The position numbers were made by a program, and so were the translations under genes. 60,000 bases of DNA from Lineus longissimus (taxonomy: Eukaryota > Nemertea > Pilidiophora > Heteronemertea > Lineidae), in the NCBI RefSeq assembly GCF_910592395.1, contig NC_088318.1:5852756-5912755 (forward strand), written 5' to 3'. This document shows positions 1 to 9,639 of the stretch, piece after piece. Each line of letters opens with the position of its first letter. Position 1 is the first letter of the stretch. A model generated the notes under the pieces. It was not told where the DNA came from and ran no database searches. It saw nothing but the letters and a program-made list of their open reading frames with translations.

Positions 1-407
1 TAACAAAACAGTGAAATGGTCAAAGCATTTATGGTAATTTTTCAATGAATGAAACCTTCCTTGTGGGGCATTTCCAAAATGTGGGGCATATATCGGTAAT
101 GGGTGGTTTTAAACACAAGGACCACAAAGGTCTGGAGCTCAGCTGAAGCAGTTGAGACAATAGGTGTAATTATTGGAACTTCCCTTTGCAGACACCTTTC
201 TTAGCAGGACAGTCAGTCCTGCGTACAACTAGGGGCAGTAGTGATGGTCCCATATTGAATCATTTCTATACAACTTGACCTCTGTAATCAGGACACCTCC
301 TTATTAAGGACAGCATTTCTCAGTTGCAGAGGTGTCCTTTTTTAAATAGAGAGGATCTGCTGTTTGCCACTCTGACTGCTTAATATAGCACTCAAAAACA
401 AACTCAC

Positions 408-497
408 CATGTGTGTCTTCCAGCTCCTCATCAGGGCCATTAATGTCCAGATCATCTGCAGAGATGCCAGCAGAGGCTTCCAATGGTTGCTTTTCAA
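408..497 (-). CDS. Acidic 30-codon repeat exon, copy 2
   Basis: This is the same 90-bp phase 1-1 exon as at 928-1017, located 520 bp further along the gene, with identical splice borders. One residue differs (Gly for Ser). More copies may lie left of the window. Confidence 0.78.
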
Positions 498-3400
498 CTG
501 AAAATATTATAAACTCTAAATAACAAAACAGTGAAATGGTCAAAGCATTTATGGTAATTTTTCAATGAATGAAACCTTCCTTGTGGGGCATTTCCAAAAT
601 GTGGGGCATATATCGGTAACGGGTGGTTTAAAACACAAGGGCCACAAAGGTCTGGAGCTCAGCTGAAGCAGTTGAGACAAAAGGTGTAATTATTGGAACT
701 TCCCTTTGCATACACCTTTCTTAGCAGGACAGTCAGTCCTGTGTACAACTAGGGGCAGTAGTGATGGTCCCAAATGGAATCATTTATATACAACTTGACT
801 TCTGTAATCAGGACACCTCCCTATCAAGGACAGCATTTCTCAGTTGCAGAGGTGTCCTTTTTTAAATAGAGAGGATCTGCTGTTTGCCACTCTGACTGCT
901 TAATATAGCACTCAAAAACTAACTCACCATGTGTGTCTTCCAGCTCCTCATCAGGGCTATTAATGTCCAGATCATCTGCAGAGATGCCAGCAGAGGCTTC
1001 CAATGGTTGCTTTTCAACTGAAAATATTATAAACTCTAAATAACAAAACAGTGAAATGGTCAAAGCATTTATGGTAATTTTTCAATGAATGAAACCTTCC
1101 TTGTTGGGCGTTTCCAAAATGTGGGGCATATATCGGTAATTGATGGTTAAAACACAAGGGCCACAAAGGTCTGGAGCTCAGCTGAAGCAGTTGAGACAAT
1201 AGGTGTTCATACATCACCCCCTATCTTACATAAATGAAATGGTCTTACACCAACAATGGCATGAAGAGGAGAGAATCACCAATGGACAATAACTGCTGCA
1301 TTTGTACTGGTACCAAGTTTGAGGTTTGAAGCGACAGTCAGGTAGTGGTCACAAAACATACACTCTTTGTCCAACGAGGTTGCTGTTTCAGAAGACTTTG
1401 ACCTCAGTGACCTTGAAAAGTAGGTCAAATAAAAACCCAAAAGATATGTGATGTACCCTTGCTAGAAGTACCTACTACCGTACCATATATTTTTTCAAAA
1501 TATTCGAACAAGTATCAAGGGAGATATCGCACATTTTCACTTTTGACATTTGATGGCTCCCTGGTGGCCAACCTATGAAGCATATAAGGCCGCAGTTCGG
1601 TCTCCGAGTAGGGGTCATTCAGGGGCACATTTGTACCAAGTTTCAGTTCAGTGGCTTTTGAAACGTGCCACCCATGTCTAACGATGGACCCTTTGTCATG
1701 GTATTAAAAGGCTCACATGAGAACACTTGCGCAAACCTGAGAATAGTGTTTCGCTGATTAAGTGTCAGACAGTGTTCGTTTTGTGCCTGCCATCTGTGAT
1801 TTACTGGCTATCAAGTATAAATATGCTATTGTAAAAGCATATCAATTGTGCCTGACAAAGTGTTACATGTGTTTAGCACTGGCAGCAACTGTCCCATCCA
1901 TGACAAATCACAGTTCAAAATATTTTTATCTTTATATACCTTCCTCCAGATTGTTACTGTCCGGTCTATTCTTTGATTTTTTAAACTTCACAAGAAGGAT
2001 TTCGGCACTCTTCCTTGTTTCTTCATCGTGACTTTTTGTACACTGTTAAAGAAAGGACAGGATTTCCCAGAAATTTTCACGAACTTCTTAATTTTGCAGC
2101 CTTTGCGGAATGATGAATGGAGTCGAGTGGAGTATCCTCCAATCTAAATGAAGCGCGGGAGTCTACCAGTACCAGAACTGGTAATTTTATTACCGGTATT
2201 GATTTTCTGACGTTCGGTCGGGTCATGTGGCTGATTTGTGCTAAACCTTTTGTTCAACCTCTGCGATTGGAACAAATAACACTGGGCATGACCCCTTAGT
2301 ATGGGCACATAAATCGATACTGAATCCAGATTCGTTTTACCTGGGTGCATTAGCGTAGCTTCTTCTCTCAAGCTTTATTGCACGAGAAGTGTGTTTAAGA
2401 CAGTTCATTATGTTTACATCAGAATCAGATCTGAATGCATTCCTTTCATCTGCCATCTAAATGGCCCTTTTATGACTCACCTCGTTAAATGTTAACAAGA
2501 GTTGAGGGACGTTTTCGAGGCCAATTAAAAATTCTGGTGTTGCTTCTATTTGTTGGATTATCATACTTAAGGTCCTCCTGGTAAAGAGTTTTGCCTGCAA
2601 GTACAAAAAGGTTAGGTACGATTATAAAACTAAACAGAATTAACAACTTTTGATAGGCTTTGTGGAGAGGAAATGTTGACTATAAATGCTATAATTCCCA
2701 GTAGAAGGTTCAATACACTGAAACGTCGGACAGATTATATTACATTGTGGTGCTTGTTTATTTATTTCAACATATAAATGCTATAATTGCCAATGCCTAT
2801 GAGATTACTTTTTTTCGGACTTAACTTTAAATTTTATGTCAGTGTTCAGGCTAGCTGATCATGACCATTAGTGGAGTTGTGGACATTCGGATGATTCATT
2901 CGGACTACATTCTCTGATCCAGAGGAATGATAATTTTGAGGGTTGAGGGTGGGGTGGAGGACGACTGCGGTCGTCGGGAAGGATGGTATGAAGAGGCGCT
3001 GTGGTATCTCCACTGAAGCCGAGACTACCACAGTCTCTCTTCAGTGGAGATAACTAAGCACGTATTCATCTAGGGTTATACTGCTTTAGATCTATAGAAG
3101 CAACAATGAGTGAATAAAGGAACACGATCGCCTAGCTTACCCGCTATTTGCGATTCACGATTTAAGGGGAGCTTTGCGAACATTGTTTGGGAAAGAGGGT
3201 CTGTGCCCGCAAGGCGAGAACCACGTACTCTTCTGGCATTAACGAATCGAAACAAAACGATGCAATGCGATATTTGGCAGATTTGCCAGCAAAACGTAAA
3301 TGGGCCAGTAGACAAAAAGTAGAAGTCATAAGTGACCCGATTTCGGCTCAGATGTTTCTGGGTAGTTTTAAATGCTCGCTGTGAGTGTGACTACGCATAA

Positions 3401-5642
3401 TGCAAAGCAGTGTGGCTCTAATCTACTGACTCTTTAAAACTAAAGACTATAAATAAATAAAGGTCAGACACTGACCTGTTCAACTCCTTCGGCTCCCTGT
3501 TGGCTAACGCAAATGGCATGGCTGATGTCATGATTGAGCTGGATTAGAAACAGCCTCCCTGAAAGTGAAGAGCCCACTAGAATAGAATATTCACACCAGG
3601 CAAACTGCATGAATCAAAACCCTTGCACCACAAGAAGTGTTTGATAATGTCATCAATCAGGATTTTAGGGGTGGAAAGTTGAAATCGAAATGAGTCTGGC
3701 ACGATTCAAAAACATTGCACCACAACAAGTGTTTGATAAAAGTATGATACCATTTTTACAAAGGTTGATATTGATACCATTTATAACGATAAATTGATCT
3801 TTCAAACTTGGACAACCATATTTTTCATCTTCTATTCAGGTGAAGAAGCACAAATATTCAAAAAATTTATGTCAAATTTGGGGTCAACCCCGTCTTAAAA
3901 CGCCGAATTGAAATTAATCACCGTCTTACTTCACCTATATGCTAAGGTCATTATAAATCTATGCCATGCGGCTTCATGGGTTGTTCGCAGGATTGATAGA
4001 GATAACAAGCAATTTCCAAACTGTGCCAAATCACGCAAAATTGCCACCTAAAATTATGTTGATTAGCAAAAAATGACGTCAGAGTGGTCAGAGAATTCAC
4101 CTGAAAGCAGCCCGTGGCCGGCTGACTGTGTTGTATAATACAACTATTATGACAACGTTCTATTATAAGCACTTTTGCCAAACTGTTTTAAAAGCAGAAT
4201 TGATTATCTGAATATTAATAATGCACTGTTGTCAGCACTCGGATCATGCTCGTCACATCAGCTTCTCAAGAAGACCAGTTTCTTATGCTACACTTCTCTA
4301 TGCCAAAATGCATTTTTGGGATGCATCAAAAATCCCAGCTAGAGCTCTATAGGGGGCAGTTGCCCTGAATATCCCGATTATTTTTCATTAGGGCCTTTAT
4401 TTGGGGGTACCATGCCAAAACTATTACTTGTACTTACAGGAATCAATATCGTCAATGGTTTTTCCTGGCTCCTGAAATTAAAATGAGTCCAATAAACTAG
4501 TGCTCACAAGTTCAAGCGTTTTGAGGATAAAATATCTTCAAGCTGGGAAGCTGGGTGAGTGTCAACCAAACTATCTACTGTGCACAATCCATAAGTTTAG
4601 AAGTATTATGAGTATGAGTATTTCGGTTAAATAAACAAAAAAACCAAAAGAATCAATCTCCCAACTGAACACACATTCAATTTGACAATGTTGTCATCTA
4701 CAGGTGCACAGGTGTCATCTTACTTGTAAATTTACCAGATTCCCGGCCTAGGAACGACACAAGGGGAAGGGAGCCACCAAGCGTCTTAGGGGGGTAAACT
4801 AGACAAAATTGATTTACAGAAAATGTGAAAATCTGCGGGAATATAACCACCCATACTAATCATCTTTGGATCCACAACATACCTTTCTCCACTCCAAATC
4901 CTTCTCGCCGTAATCATACGCAACTTCATCCCCTTTCTGTATTTCTTTTGTGGAATACAGGCAGAGATGAGGCTGACCATTTGTTACCATCTTCTGCACT
5001 TTGGCATTCCTTTCCCTCCCTTTGGCATCATTCACTAGTCTCGCCAGGCACACTTCTGAAGTGGCATCAATGCTGAGAAAATCGACATAAATCATTTGTA
5101 ATCATGGTGGAAGATGATGATTTTTGGTACGGCAGATTGTACTTAACCCCATGAGCTTGCTAACGAACTCGCCAATCGGCAAGCACAAAATCGCCATAAT
5201 TTTTTCCAAACTCACTGTTTGGCAAACGCAAATTTTCTAGTCATCTATAGTCTGAAGTCACACATTTCCTTGTACATGTTCCATGTGTAAACAGCTCAGG
5301 CTGCACCTGTAGTGTTTATTGCACAGTTTACTGGATTCAAAATGACGGAAAGACCCATATACGCTAGTCACTACTAGTGTCGATAGCTTGGCTAATCAGC
5401 GCTAGTGTCAGTGTGATTCCAACCTTTAAGCTATCCAAAAGGCAATCATGTCATATGTATTAAAGAACTGCCTTACCAGCATTCTTTTCCACGGTGGGAA
5501 AAAAAATATAGATAGTTGCCCAGTTGCCTTTTTTTGTACTGGAGCCCTCTACGGTCACCCTCATCACTTGTAATGAGTTCGCCAGAGTACCGCAGCAGAA
5601 ATGTTCCTGATTTTATATCGTGTGTGGCAGTTATACCTCTAC
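408..5642 (-). CDS. KMT5A-like SET-domain methyltransferase gene, multi-exon, partial at its 3' end
   Basis: The gene reads leftward. Exons run 5642-5477, 5072-4883, possibly 4747-4724, 4471-4438, 3558-3476, 2594-2481, 2042-1940, 1017-928 and 497-408. Every junction has an AG acceptor and GT donor, and the intron phases match all the way: 2, 0, (0), 1, 0, 0, 1, 1. The first two exons form a SET domain closest in layout to KMT5A, a histone or protein lysine methyltransferase using S-adenosylmethionine. The middle exons encode a helical stretch with a DEETRKSAEILLVKFKK segment resembling the last helix of the TFIIS N-terminal (LW) domain. The last exons are acidic repeats. The 5' exons upstream of 5642 and the 3' end left of position 1 were not found. 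Family assignment of SET is firm; substrate and the TFIIS-like call are inference. Confidence 0.82.
928..1017 (-). CDS. Acidic 30-codon repeat exon, copy 1
   Basis: The exon is 90 bp, phase 1 to 1, with a TATTTTCAG acceptor and ATG-GTGAGT donor. It encodes a mostly acidic segment starting VEKQPLEASAG and ending PDEELEDTH, with an ADDLDIN core. Symmetrical phase means each extra copy adds 30 residues without breaking the frame. This copy has Ser after ADDLDIN where the other has Gly. Confidence 0.78.
1302..1685 (+). repeat. Fragment of the 'GACCTCTGTGACCTTG' dispersed repeat
   Basis: The segment shares the GACCTTGAAAAGTAGGTCAAA, CTAGAAGTACCTAC and ACCAAGTTTCA blocks with the fuller element at 8100-9127, in the same order. 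It lacks the GAC run and terminal hairpin. Confidence 0.8.
1940..2042 (-). CDS. Helical exon of the SET gene (TFIIS-N-like, part 2)
   Basis: The exon is 103 bp, phase 0 to 1, with a TTTAACAG acceptor and AAG-GTATAT donor. It reads CTKSHDEETRKSAEILLVKF and then a basic stretch, KKSKNRPDS. The DEETRKSAEILLVKFKK part closely follows the terminal helix consensus of TFIIS N-terminal domains (DEE-x-R-x-x-A-x-x-LV-x-x-WK). Its last base plus TT of the acidic exon gives Val, exactly the first residue of the acidic repeat. Confidence 0.72.
2481..2594 (-). CDS. Helical exon of the SET gene (TFIIS-N-like, part 1)
   Basis: The exon is 114 bp (38 codons, phase 0 to 0) with a CTTGCAG acceptor and GAG-GTGAGT donor. 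The other two frames contain stops, or conflict with the neighbouring phases. Its sequence, including SMIIQQIEATPEFLIGLENV, resembles helices 2-3 of the TFIIS N-terminal domain, where a short leucine-rich helix is followed by a loop and a second helix. That resemblance is by eye only. Confidence 0.7.
3005..3052. repeat. Perfect 14-bp inverted repeat
   Basis: TATCTCCACTGAAG at 3005-3018 is repeated in inverse orientation at 3039-3052 with a 20-bp spacer. It lies in an intron of the SET gene. Confidence 0.85.
3476..3558 (-). CDS. Helical exon of the SET gene
   Basis: The exon is 83 bp with a CTTTCAG acceptor and a CAG-GTCAGT donor, phase 1 to phase 0. It reads RLFLIQLNHDISHAICVSQ followed by QGAEGVEQ, a pattern of spaced Leu/Ile typical of amphipathic helix. 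It probably begins the same helical domain as the next two exons. Confidence 0.65.
4438..4471 (-). CDS. 34-bp exon of the SET gene
   Basis: An ATTTCAG acceptor and GTAAGTAC donor enclose 34 bases reading EPGKTIDDIDS plus one base. It enters in phase 0 and exits in phase 1. The split codon with the exon at 3558 gives Trp, and the reading frame continues open there. Confidence 0.62.
4724..4747 (-). CDS. Possible 24-bp micro-exon of the SET gene
   Basis: A pyrimidine-rich tract ending CCTAG precedes 24 bases that read AGNLVNLQ and are followed by the donor GTAAGATG. Entry and exit are both phase 0, so the reading frame between the SET exon and the exon at 4471 holds with or without it. Because it is so short, chance is a real alternative. 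Confidence 0.4.
4883..5072 (-). CDS. SET domain exon, C-terminal half
   Basis: This 190-bp exon has a TTTTCTCAG acceptor and a GTATGT donor; 63 complete codons follow the first split base. The translation begins IDATSE, continues with ARLVNDAKGRERNA where canonical SET domains have RxINHSCxPN, and ends with GDEVAYDYGE, the YDYG motif that builds the active site. Asn is kept but the usual His-Ser of the NHS motif is Asp-Ala, which may affect cofactor binding or reflect an invertebrate sub-family. No post-SET cysteine cluster is seen, as expected for KMT5A-type proteins. Confidence 0.92.
5477..5642 (-). CDS. SET domain exon, N-terminal half
   Basis: This 166-bp exon is open in one frame and flanked by a TTTTCAG acceptor and a GTAAGG donor. 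It enters in phase 1 and leaves in phase 2. The translation has the SET landmarks in order: RGI near the start (the G-x-G loop region), a YSGELI segment matching the Y-x-G-x-L motif, and a NYLYFF segment before the exon end. The split codon joins the next exon as Cys just before IDATSE, matching the CVDATRE stretch of KMT5A. It is too fragmented for a simple ORF scan to report. Confidence 0.88.
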
Positions 5643-5890
5643 CTGAAAATGTACAATTTTGAAGAAATAGGCCTAATTGTAGTTAGACACTTTCTGTTGC
5701 CTGTTGTATGGTTGTAAACATATCCCAAATTTCTTCATGGGGCATTAGGGTAAAGACTGACTTTAGACTTAAAACTTTCAGAAATATGTTTGGTTTGTGC
5801 ACTTGGATTAAAGATGTTCTTTGCCCAGAATCACAACCTGTATGACCTGAAATGAATGATGCAAAGGAATTTGAAAATGTGCTTCTTCCT

Positions 5891-6015
5891 ATCCATGCAC
5901 TTGATTGGGGACAACGTTTACATGACGTAGTGTTGGCCGTCGTCGTGTCACTATGCATTTTACATTACCGTGACGCGACATCTTCGAAATGTTTTCCCCA
6001 ATCAAGTGCATGGAT
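5891..6015. repeat. 125-bp palindromic element with 21-bp perfect arms
   Basis: Positions 5891-5911 and 5995-6015 are perfect reverse complements (arm starting ATCCATGCACTTGATTGGGG). The interior block GGACAACGTTTACATGACGTAG recurs in a diverged form near 14965-15020, so this is a dispersed repeat, probably a MITE-like foldback. Confidence 0.8.
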
Positions 6016-6415
6016 CTATAATCCTACCTTTTCTCGGACCAAAAAAATTCATTTGGAGACTACTACAACAATCCAGCATTTCCTTCTTTTCAAAATCAGC
6101 ACCATTTTCACCTCGCCTTCCCCTCGTCTGTATTAAGAAAAGAAAGTTCAGAATAAGTATTTATTGATAATCGAAGTATGGGATTAACACACTGAATCAT
6201 AGGGCAGGTTGAAATTAGAGGTGGACGGAAAACAGAGCATAGGTGAAGCTCCCGATGTGCGCCGCCCAACCGGGGTCTGGTGGCCCTCCCCAGACATGCC
6301 AGAAATATTTGAATTTGAGAAGGCTCTATATGCGATTTCCAAGCATCTGAGAGTGAGACCCAATTTCTATGTTGTTTTATCTGGAAAAAGGCAAATACGG
6401 CAGCCTGCTGCGTTG

Positions 6416-6568
6416 TTAAAGTGAAAGCGGTGCGTGCCACCGTAATGCTGGGACTGGGAGACCAAATACTTCATCGATGATACGCAGCGTATCGGGTAAA
6501 TAGCCCGTAGATAATTTATGCGGAGTGATCGTTGCGCCACCAAACGATTTCCAGCCGCGGTCAACGTA
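6416..6568 (-). other. Unassigned open segment behind a good acceptor
   Basis: A pyrimidine-rich tract ending GGCTACAG precedes about 150 bases open in one frame to a TAA, containing YVDRGWKSFGGATITPHKL and IIDEVFGLP. Base composition is higher in GC than its surroundings. It could be a terminal exon or a decayed mobile-element piece; I do not recognise it and no donor is needed if it is terminal. Confidence 0.25.
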
Positions 6569-6599
6569 CTGTAGCCGTGGTAGCACGACAGGCAAGATA

Positions 6600-7800
6600 T
6601 AGGCAACTCGCGTTTACTATACGTTCTACAAATTATATGGTCATCATTACCATTACATGTATTTATAAGAGGTTCATTCATCTGATCATTATGCGCGAAA
6701 AACTGACTCCACTGCACTGCGCATGAATTTGATCGATGGTGGCTCTCAGTTTTACCGTTACAAATCTGTGAAAATCACGGGACCCAACTTTTCGGATGGC
6801 TCAAAGACACAATACGCTTGTTCTTTTTTGTTTTTTTACAATTTTTGAAACTTGGCTAAAACAAAAGTATATTAAGTGGACAGATTTTCCTGTATTCTGC
6901 CAAGTGGTGTAGTGGACAGGGTCCACTGCCGACCACCACTGGCACCGGCAGAACCCTGAATCAGTCTCTAATTCCTAAGGCAGTGCCACAATGTAACTCT
7001 CCCCCTCTCAAGCTACGTGAACAGGTGTACAGTGATGTCACAACATAATAAATTGTTATTTGTAAATTGGTTATTATTAAATTAACATAACATGTTTCTG
7101 AATTTCCTTGCATTGGCTATTAATCTATTCTATCTGTCATGTCAGTCAAAAGTTGCCATCCACTTTATCTTACCATCGAGATATTACTCGGACGTTTACA
7201 GTGTTCTCCAACTCCTAGTATTAGTATTAGCAGGGTACCTGCCGCCACCCTGACCCCAGGGGCCGCCATCCCAAGGAGGGGGCTTTTTGGGGCCACCACC
7301 CCCAAAATTTTTTAATTTTTTTTTTACTAATTTTTGGTAATTGAGGTGGCCGCACAAAATTTAGTTCCAAACACAACTAATGAGGGATGTTGGCCTTGTC
7401 CTGAATCATTTATTCTTACCATTTCGAGTACATGCCACAGCAATAACTTATTGTTGATGCAACAGTAATAGGATTGACATCCCAGTGTCAATGAGCCAAT
7501 CAACAGCCAGAAGAAAGTCATCAGTATCAAAAAAACAAATGCAGTTTAATCCGTGGTATTCCAAATCGGTGAAGTCATATTCTTTATCTGAGAAACTGGT
7601 AGCTTGCAATGAACTCTTCTGGTTCAAGAAATAAAATCAGCATGGTTCAAACTTCTACACTGGTCGTTCGGGCGTGGCCATAGCTGAACACTACATCATA
7701 TGACCTAGTATGCTAAATCACATGCATGCTCCGCGCATATGACCATGCATCACTCGGGGGAGAATGAGAAGGTGTGGGCAAAGGGCTTGGATACGGGAGA
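6600..7800. other. Gene-free stretch
   Basis: No exon with convincing borders is seen. The stretch holds an AT-rich segment, a GC-rich patch at about 7215-7310 with CCACCACCCCC-type runs, and only short non-homologous ORFs. Confidence 0.5.
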
Positions 7801-7808
7801 GGCCTACA

Positions 7809-7815
7809 TATAAAA
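7809..7815 (+). promoter_or_regulatory. Candidate TATA box
   Basis: TATAAAA sits about 135 bp upstream of an ATG at 7949 in the context GGCCATGT. This fits a TATA promoter and first exon, but only sequence pattern supports it. Confidence 0.25.
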
Positions 7816-7948
7816 GTGGGCCGTCCGAAATTATGGGGTTAGCCGAAAGTTTGGCGTCTGTAGGCGGTATTCATAGATCTGTAGTGAGTTGACCCTACTG
7901 ACTGAGCATTGAGACAGCAGCCGGCCTCGCCCTCGCCCGGCCTCGGCC

Positions 7949-8131
7949 ATGTCGGCTCGTGTTTTTGACACATTATTGAATGAAATGGCCAGGGCCATTG
8001 TGCTCACCTCATGTGGAGGAAAGATGGATAAAGAGCATGGTCTTGTGTCATGTAGTGTTAGGTTTGATGTAGGTCCAAGCAATTACAATTTCCCCAAAAT
8101 GGCCAATTTACAGTACATTCGACCTCTGTGA
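7949..8131 (+). CDS. Possible first exon or small ORF, unrecognised
   Basis: The open frame starts MSARVFDTLLNEMARAIVLT in a fair Kozak context and follows a TATA-like element. The last third of the frame already overlaps the dispersed repeat that begins near 8100, so if it is coding it must splice out before that. No clear donor was found. Treat it as a weak candidate. Confidence 0.2.
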   Translation: MSARVFDTLLNEMARAIVLTSCGGKMDKEHGLVSCSVRFDVGPSNYNFPKMANLQYIRPL

Positions 8132-9010
8132 CCTTGAAAAGTAGGTCAAATCAAAGAAGACCCGGGTGACACATTGAATGGTTGTTAGAATTAGATGTCC
8201 CTATGATATAAAATTGGTGCCAATCAGGCAAGTCATTACTAGGAATAATGGCATTTTGAAGAATTTAGGATTTGGCCCCCTCCCTGGAGGCCAAACGGCA
8301 AATCAGATCGCACCAAACTTCGGTACCTGAGATCACCTGACCAAGGGGTACATGTGTACTCAATTTGTGATCAATAGTCATTGCAGTTAAGAAACGTGCC
8401 ATAGTTACGGCCTGACGGCCAATTTACGCCATTTGACCTCTGTGACCTTGACAAGAAGGTCAAATTAAAAACCTGTGTGACATATACTGTATGGTGGTTA
8501 GATGTACCCATGATATCAAATTGGTGGCAATCGGGCAAGAAGTTAAGGAATAATCACATTTTTAAGGTTTTTGGATTTTGCCCCCTGGTGGTCAAGTGGT
8601 GAATCATATTGGACCAAACTTCGGTCCCTGAGATCACCTGACTAAGGGGTAAATGTTTACCAAATTTGGTATCAATAGTCATTGCAGTTTAGAAACGTGC
8701 CATCGTTACATCCTAACGGCCAATTTACACCATTTGACCTCTGTGACCTTGAAAAGGAGGTCAAATCAAAAACCCGGAGGATATATGATGCACCTTTGCT
8801 AGAAGTACCTACCATATTTTTTTCAAAATTTCCTGACTACTATTAAGGGAGATATTGCATATTTTCACTTTTAACGTTTGGCCCCCTGGTGGCCAAACCA
8901 TGAAACGAATCGGACCGAAACTTGGTCTCCCAGGTGTCATTACATAAGGGTACATGTGTACCAAGTTTCAACTCAATAGCTCTAACAGTTACGAAACGTG
9001 CCCTGCTAAC

Positions 9011-9028
9011 GGACGACGGACGACGACG

Positions 9029-9072
<44 letters not shown>

Positions 9073-9083
9073 ACGACGGACGC
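9011..9083 (+). repeat. (GAC)n microsatellite
   Basis: A near-perfect run of GAC/GGAC lies inside the element at 8100-9127. The poly-Asp reading frame across it is a by-product. Confidence 0.95.
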
Positions 9084-9097
9084 CACGGTATGGGATA

Positions 9098-9123
9098 AGC
9101 TCACCTCTGCTAAGAGGTGAGCT
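9098..9123 (+). repeat. Terminal hairpin of the dispersed element
   Basis: AGCTCACCTCT, loop GCTA, AGAGGTGAGCT: an 11-bp perfect stem directly before an A-rich end. Confidence 0.9.
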
Positions 9124-9639
9124 AAAAAGGTGCATTAGATCTAGGCTTAGGCCCTACTTTTCGATTAAAAAACATTATGAACATACCGCAGAGGATTTGA
9201 TTGTTATCATCGTCAGGCCTGTGGCACATATTAAACAGATGGCTATATAAACAATCAGGAGCATAACCAAAACTTACCTTCATGCTGCTTCGTACTTCCA
9301 TATTGGATGCATGCATCGTGTTTGAGTGGGAGAGTCGCGGGGATCGTCTCATTATCTTGCCAGGTAAAAGCTAAATGGAGGGGGCCGTCTCAAACAGTCG
9401 AGCGTGTTTTGATGCAAAAAACGAAGTGACTTCATCTGGTTATGGAGCTAGCTCATTGTAGCTCACAGTAGGTCCATTGTCTATTATAGAGGGAATTCGC
9501 GATTTGGGAAGTCAGCTATATACTTCCATGGGCTATGGGCAATGGGGTATTTTTACTGGGTCTATAAATCTATACTTATGGGCTTAATAGTAGGCTATAC
9601 AAAGTCTATAATTCGGGAAGGAAGAAGTGAAGTTGTTTT

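Larger units (their letters stand above)
1..1205. repeat. 520-bp tandem array carrying a duplicated exon
   Basis: The same 520-bp unit starts at 1 and 521, and a third partial copy runs from 1041 to about 1205. The array may continue left of the window. Each full unit contains one 90-bp exon on the minus strand plus intron sequence. The intron part includes two TGTGGGGCAT motifs and a short inverted repeat (GGACACCTC and GAGGTGTCC). Copies differ by scattered substitutions only. Confidence 0.95.
8100..9127 (+). mobile_element. Nonautonomous dispersed element with three subunits, (GAC)n and terminal hairpin
   Basis: Three degenerate subunits of roughly 300 bp begin with CCATTTGACCTCTGTGACCT-like blocks near 8110, 8425 and 8735. 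They share ACCAAACTTCGGT and GAAACGTGCCA motifs. The element ends with a trinucleotide run and the hairpin at 9098-9123, followed by AAAA. There is no coding capacity. It resembles nonautonomous repeats common in marine invertebrates; the class is uncertain. Confidence 0.7.

Noticed and set aside
2701-2735. Possible SET-gene exon behind a GTTTCAG acceptor near 2715
   Set aside because: No donor, and the phase needed between the exons at 3558 and 2594 is already satisfied without it.
8954-9250. ORF with a long poly-Asp tract
   Set aside because: The tract is the (GAC)n microsatellite inside a dispersed element.
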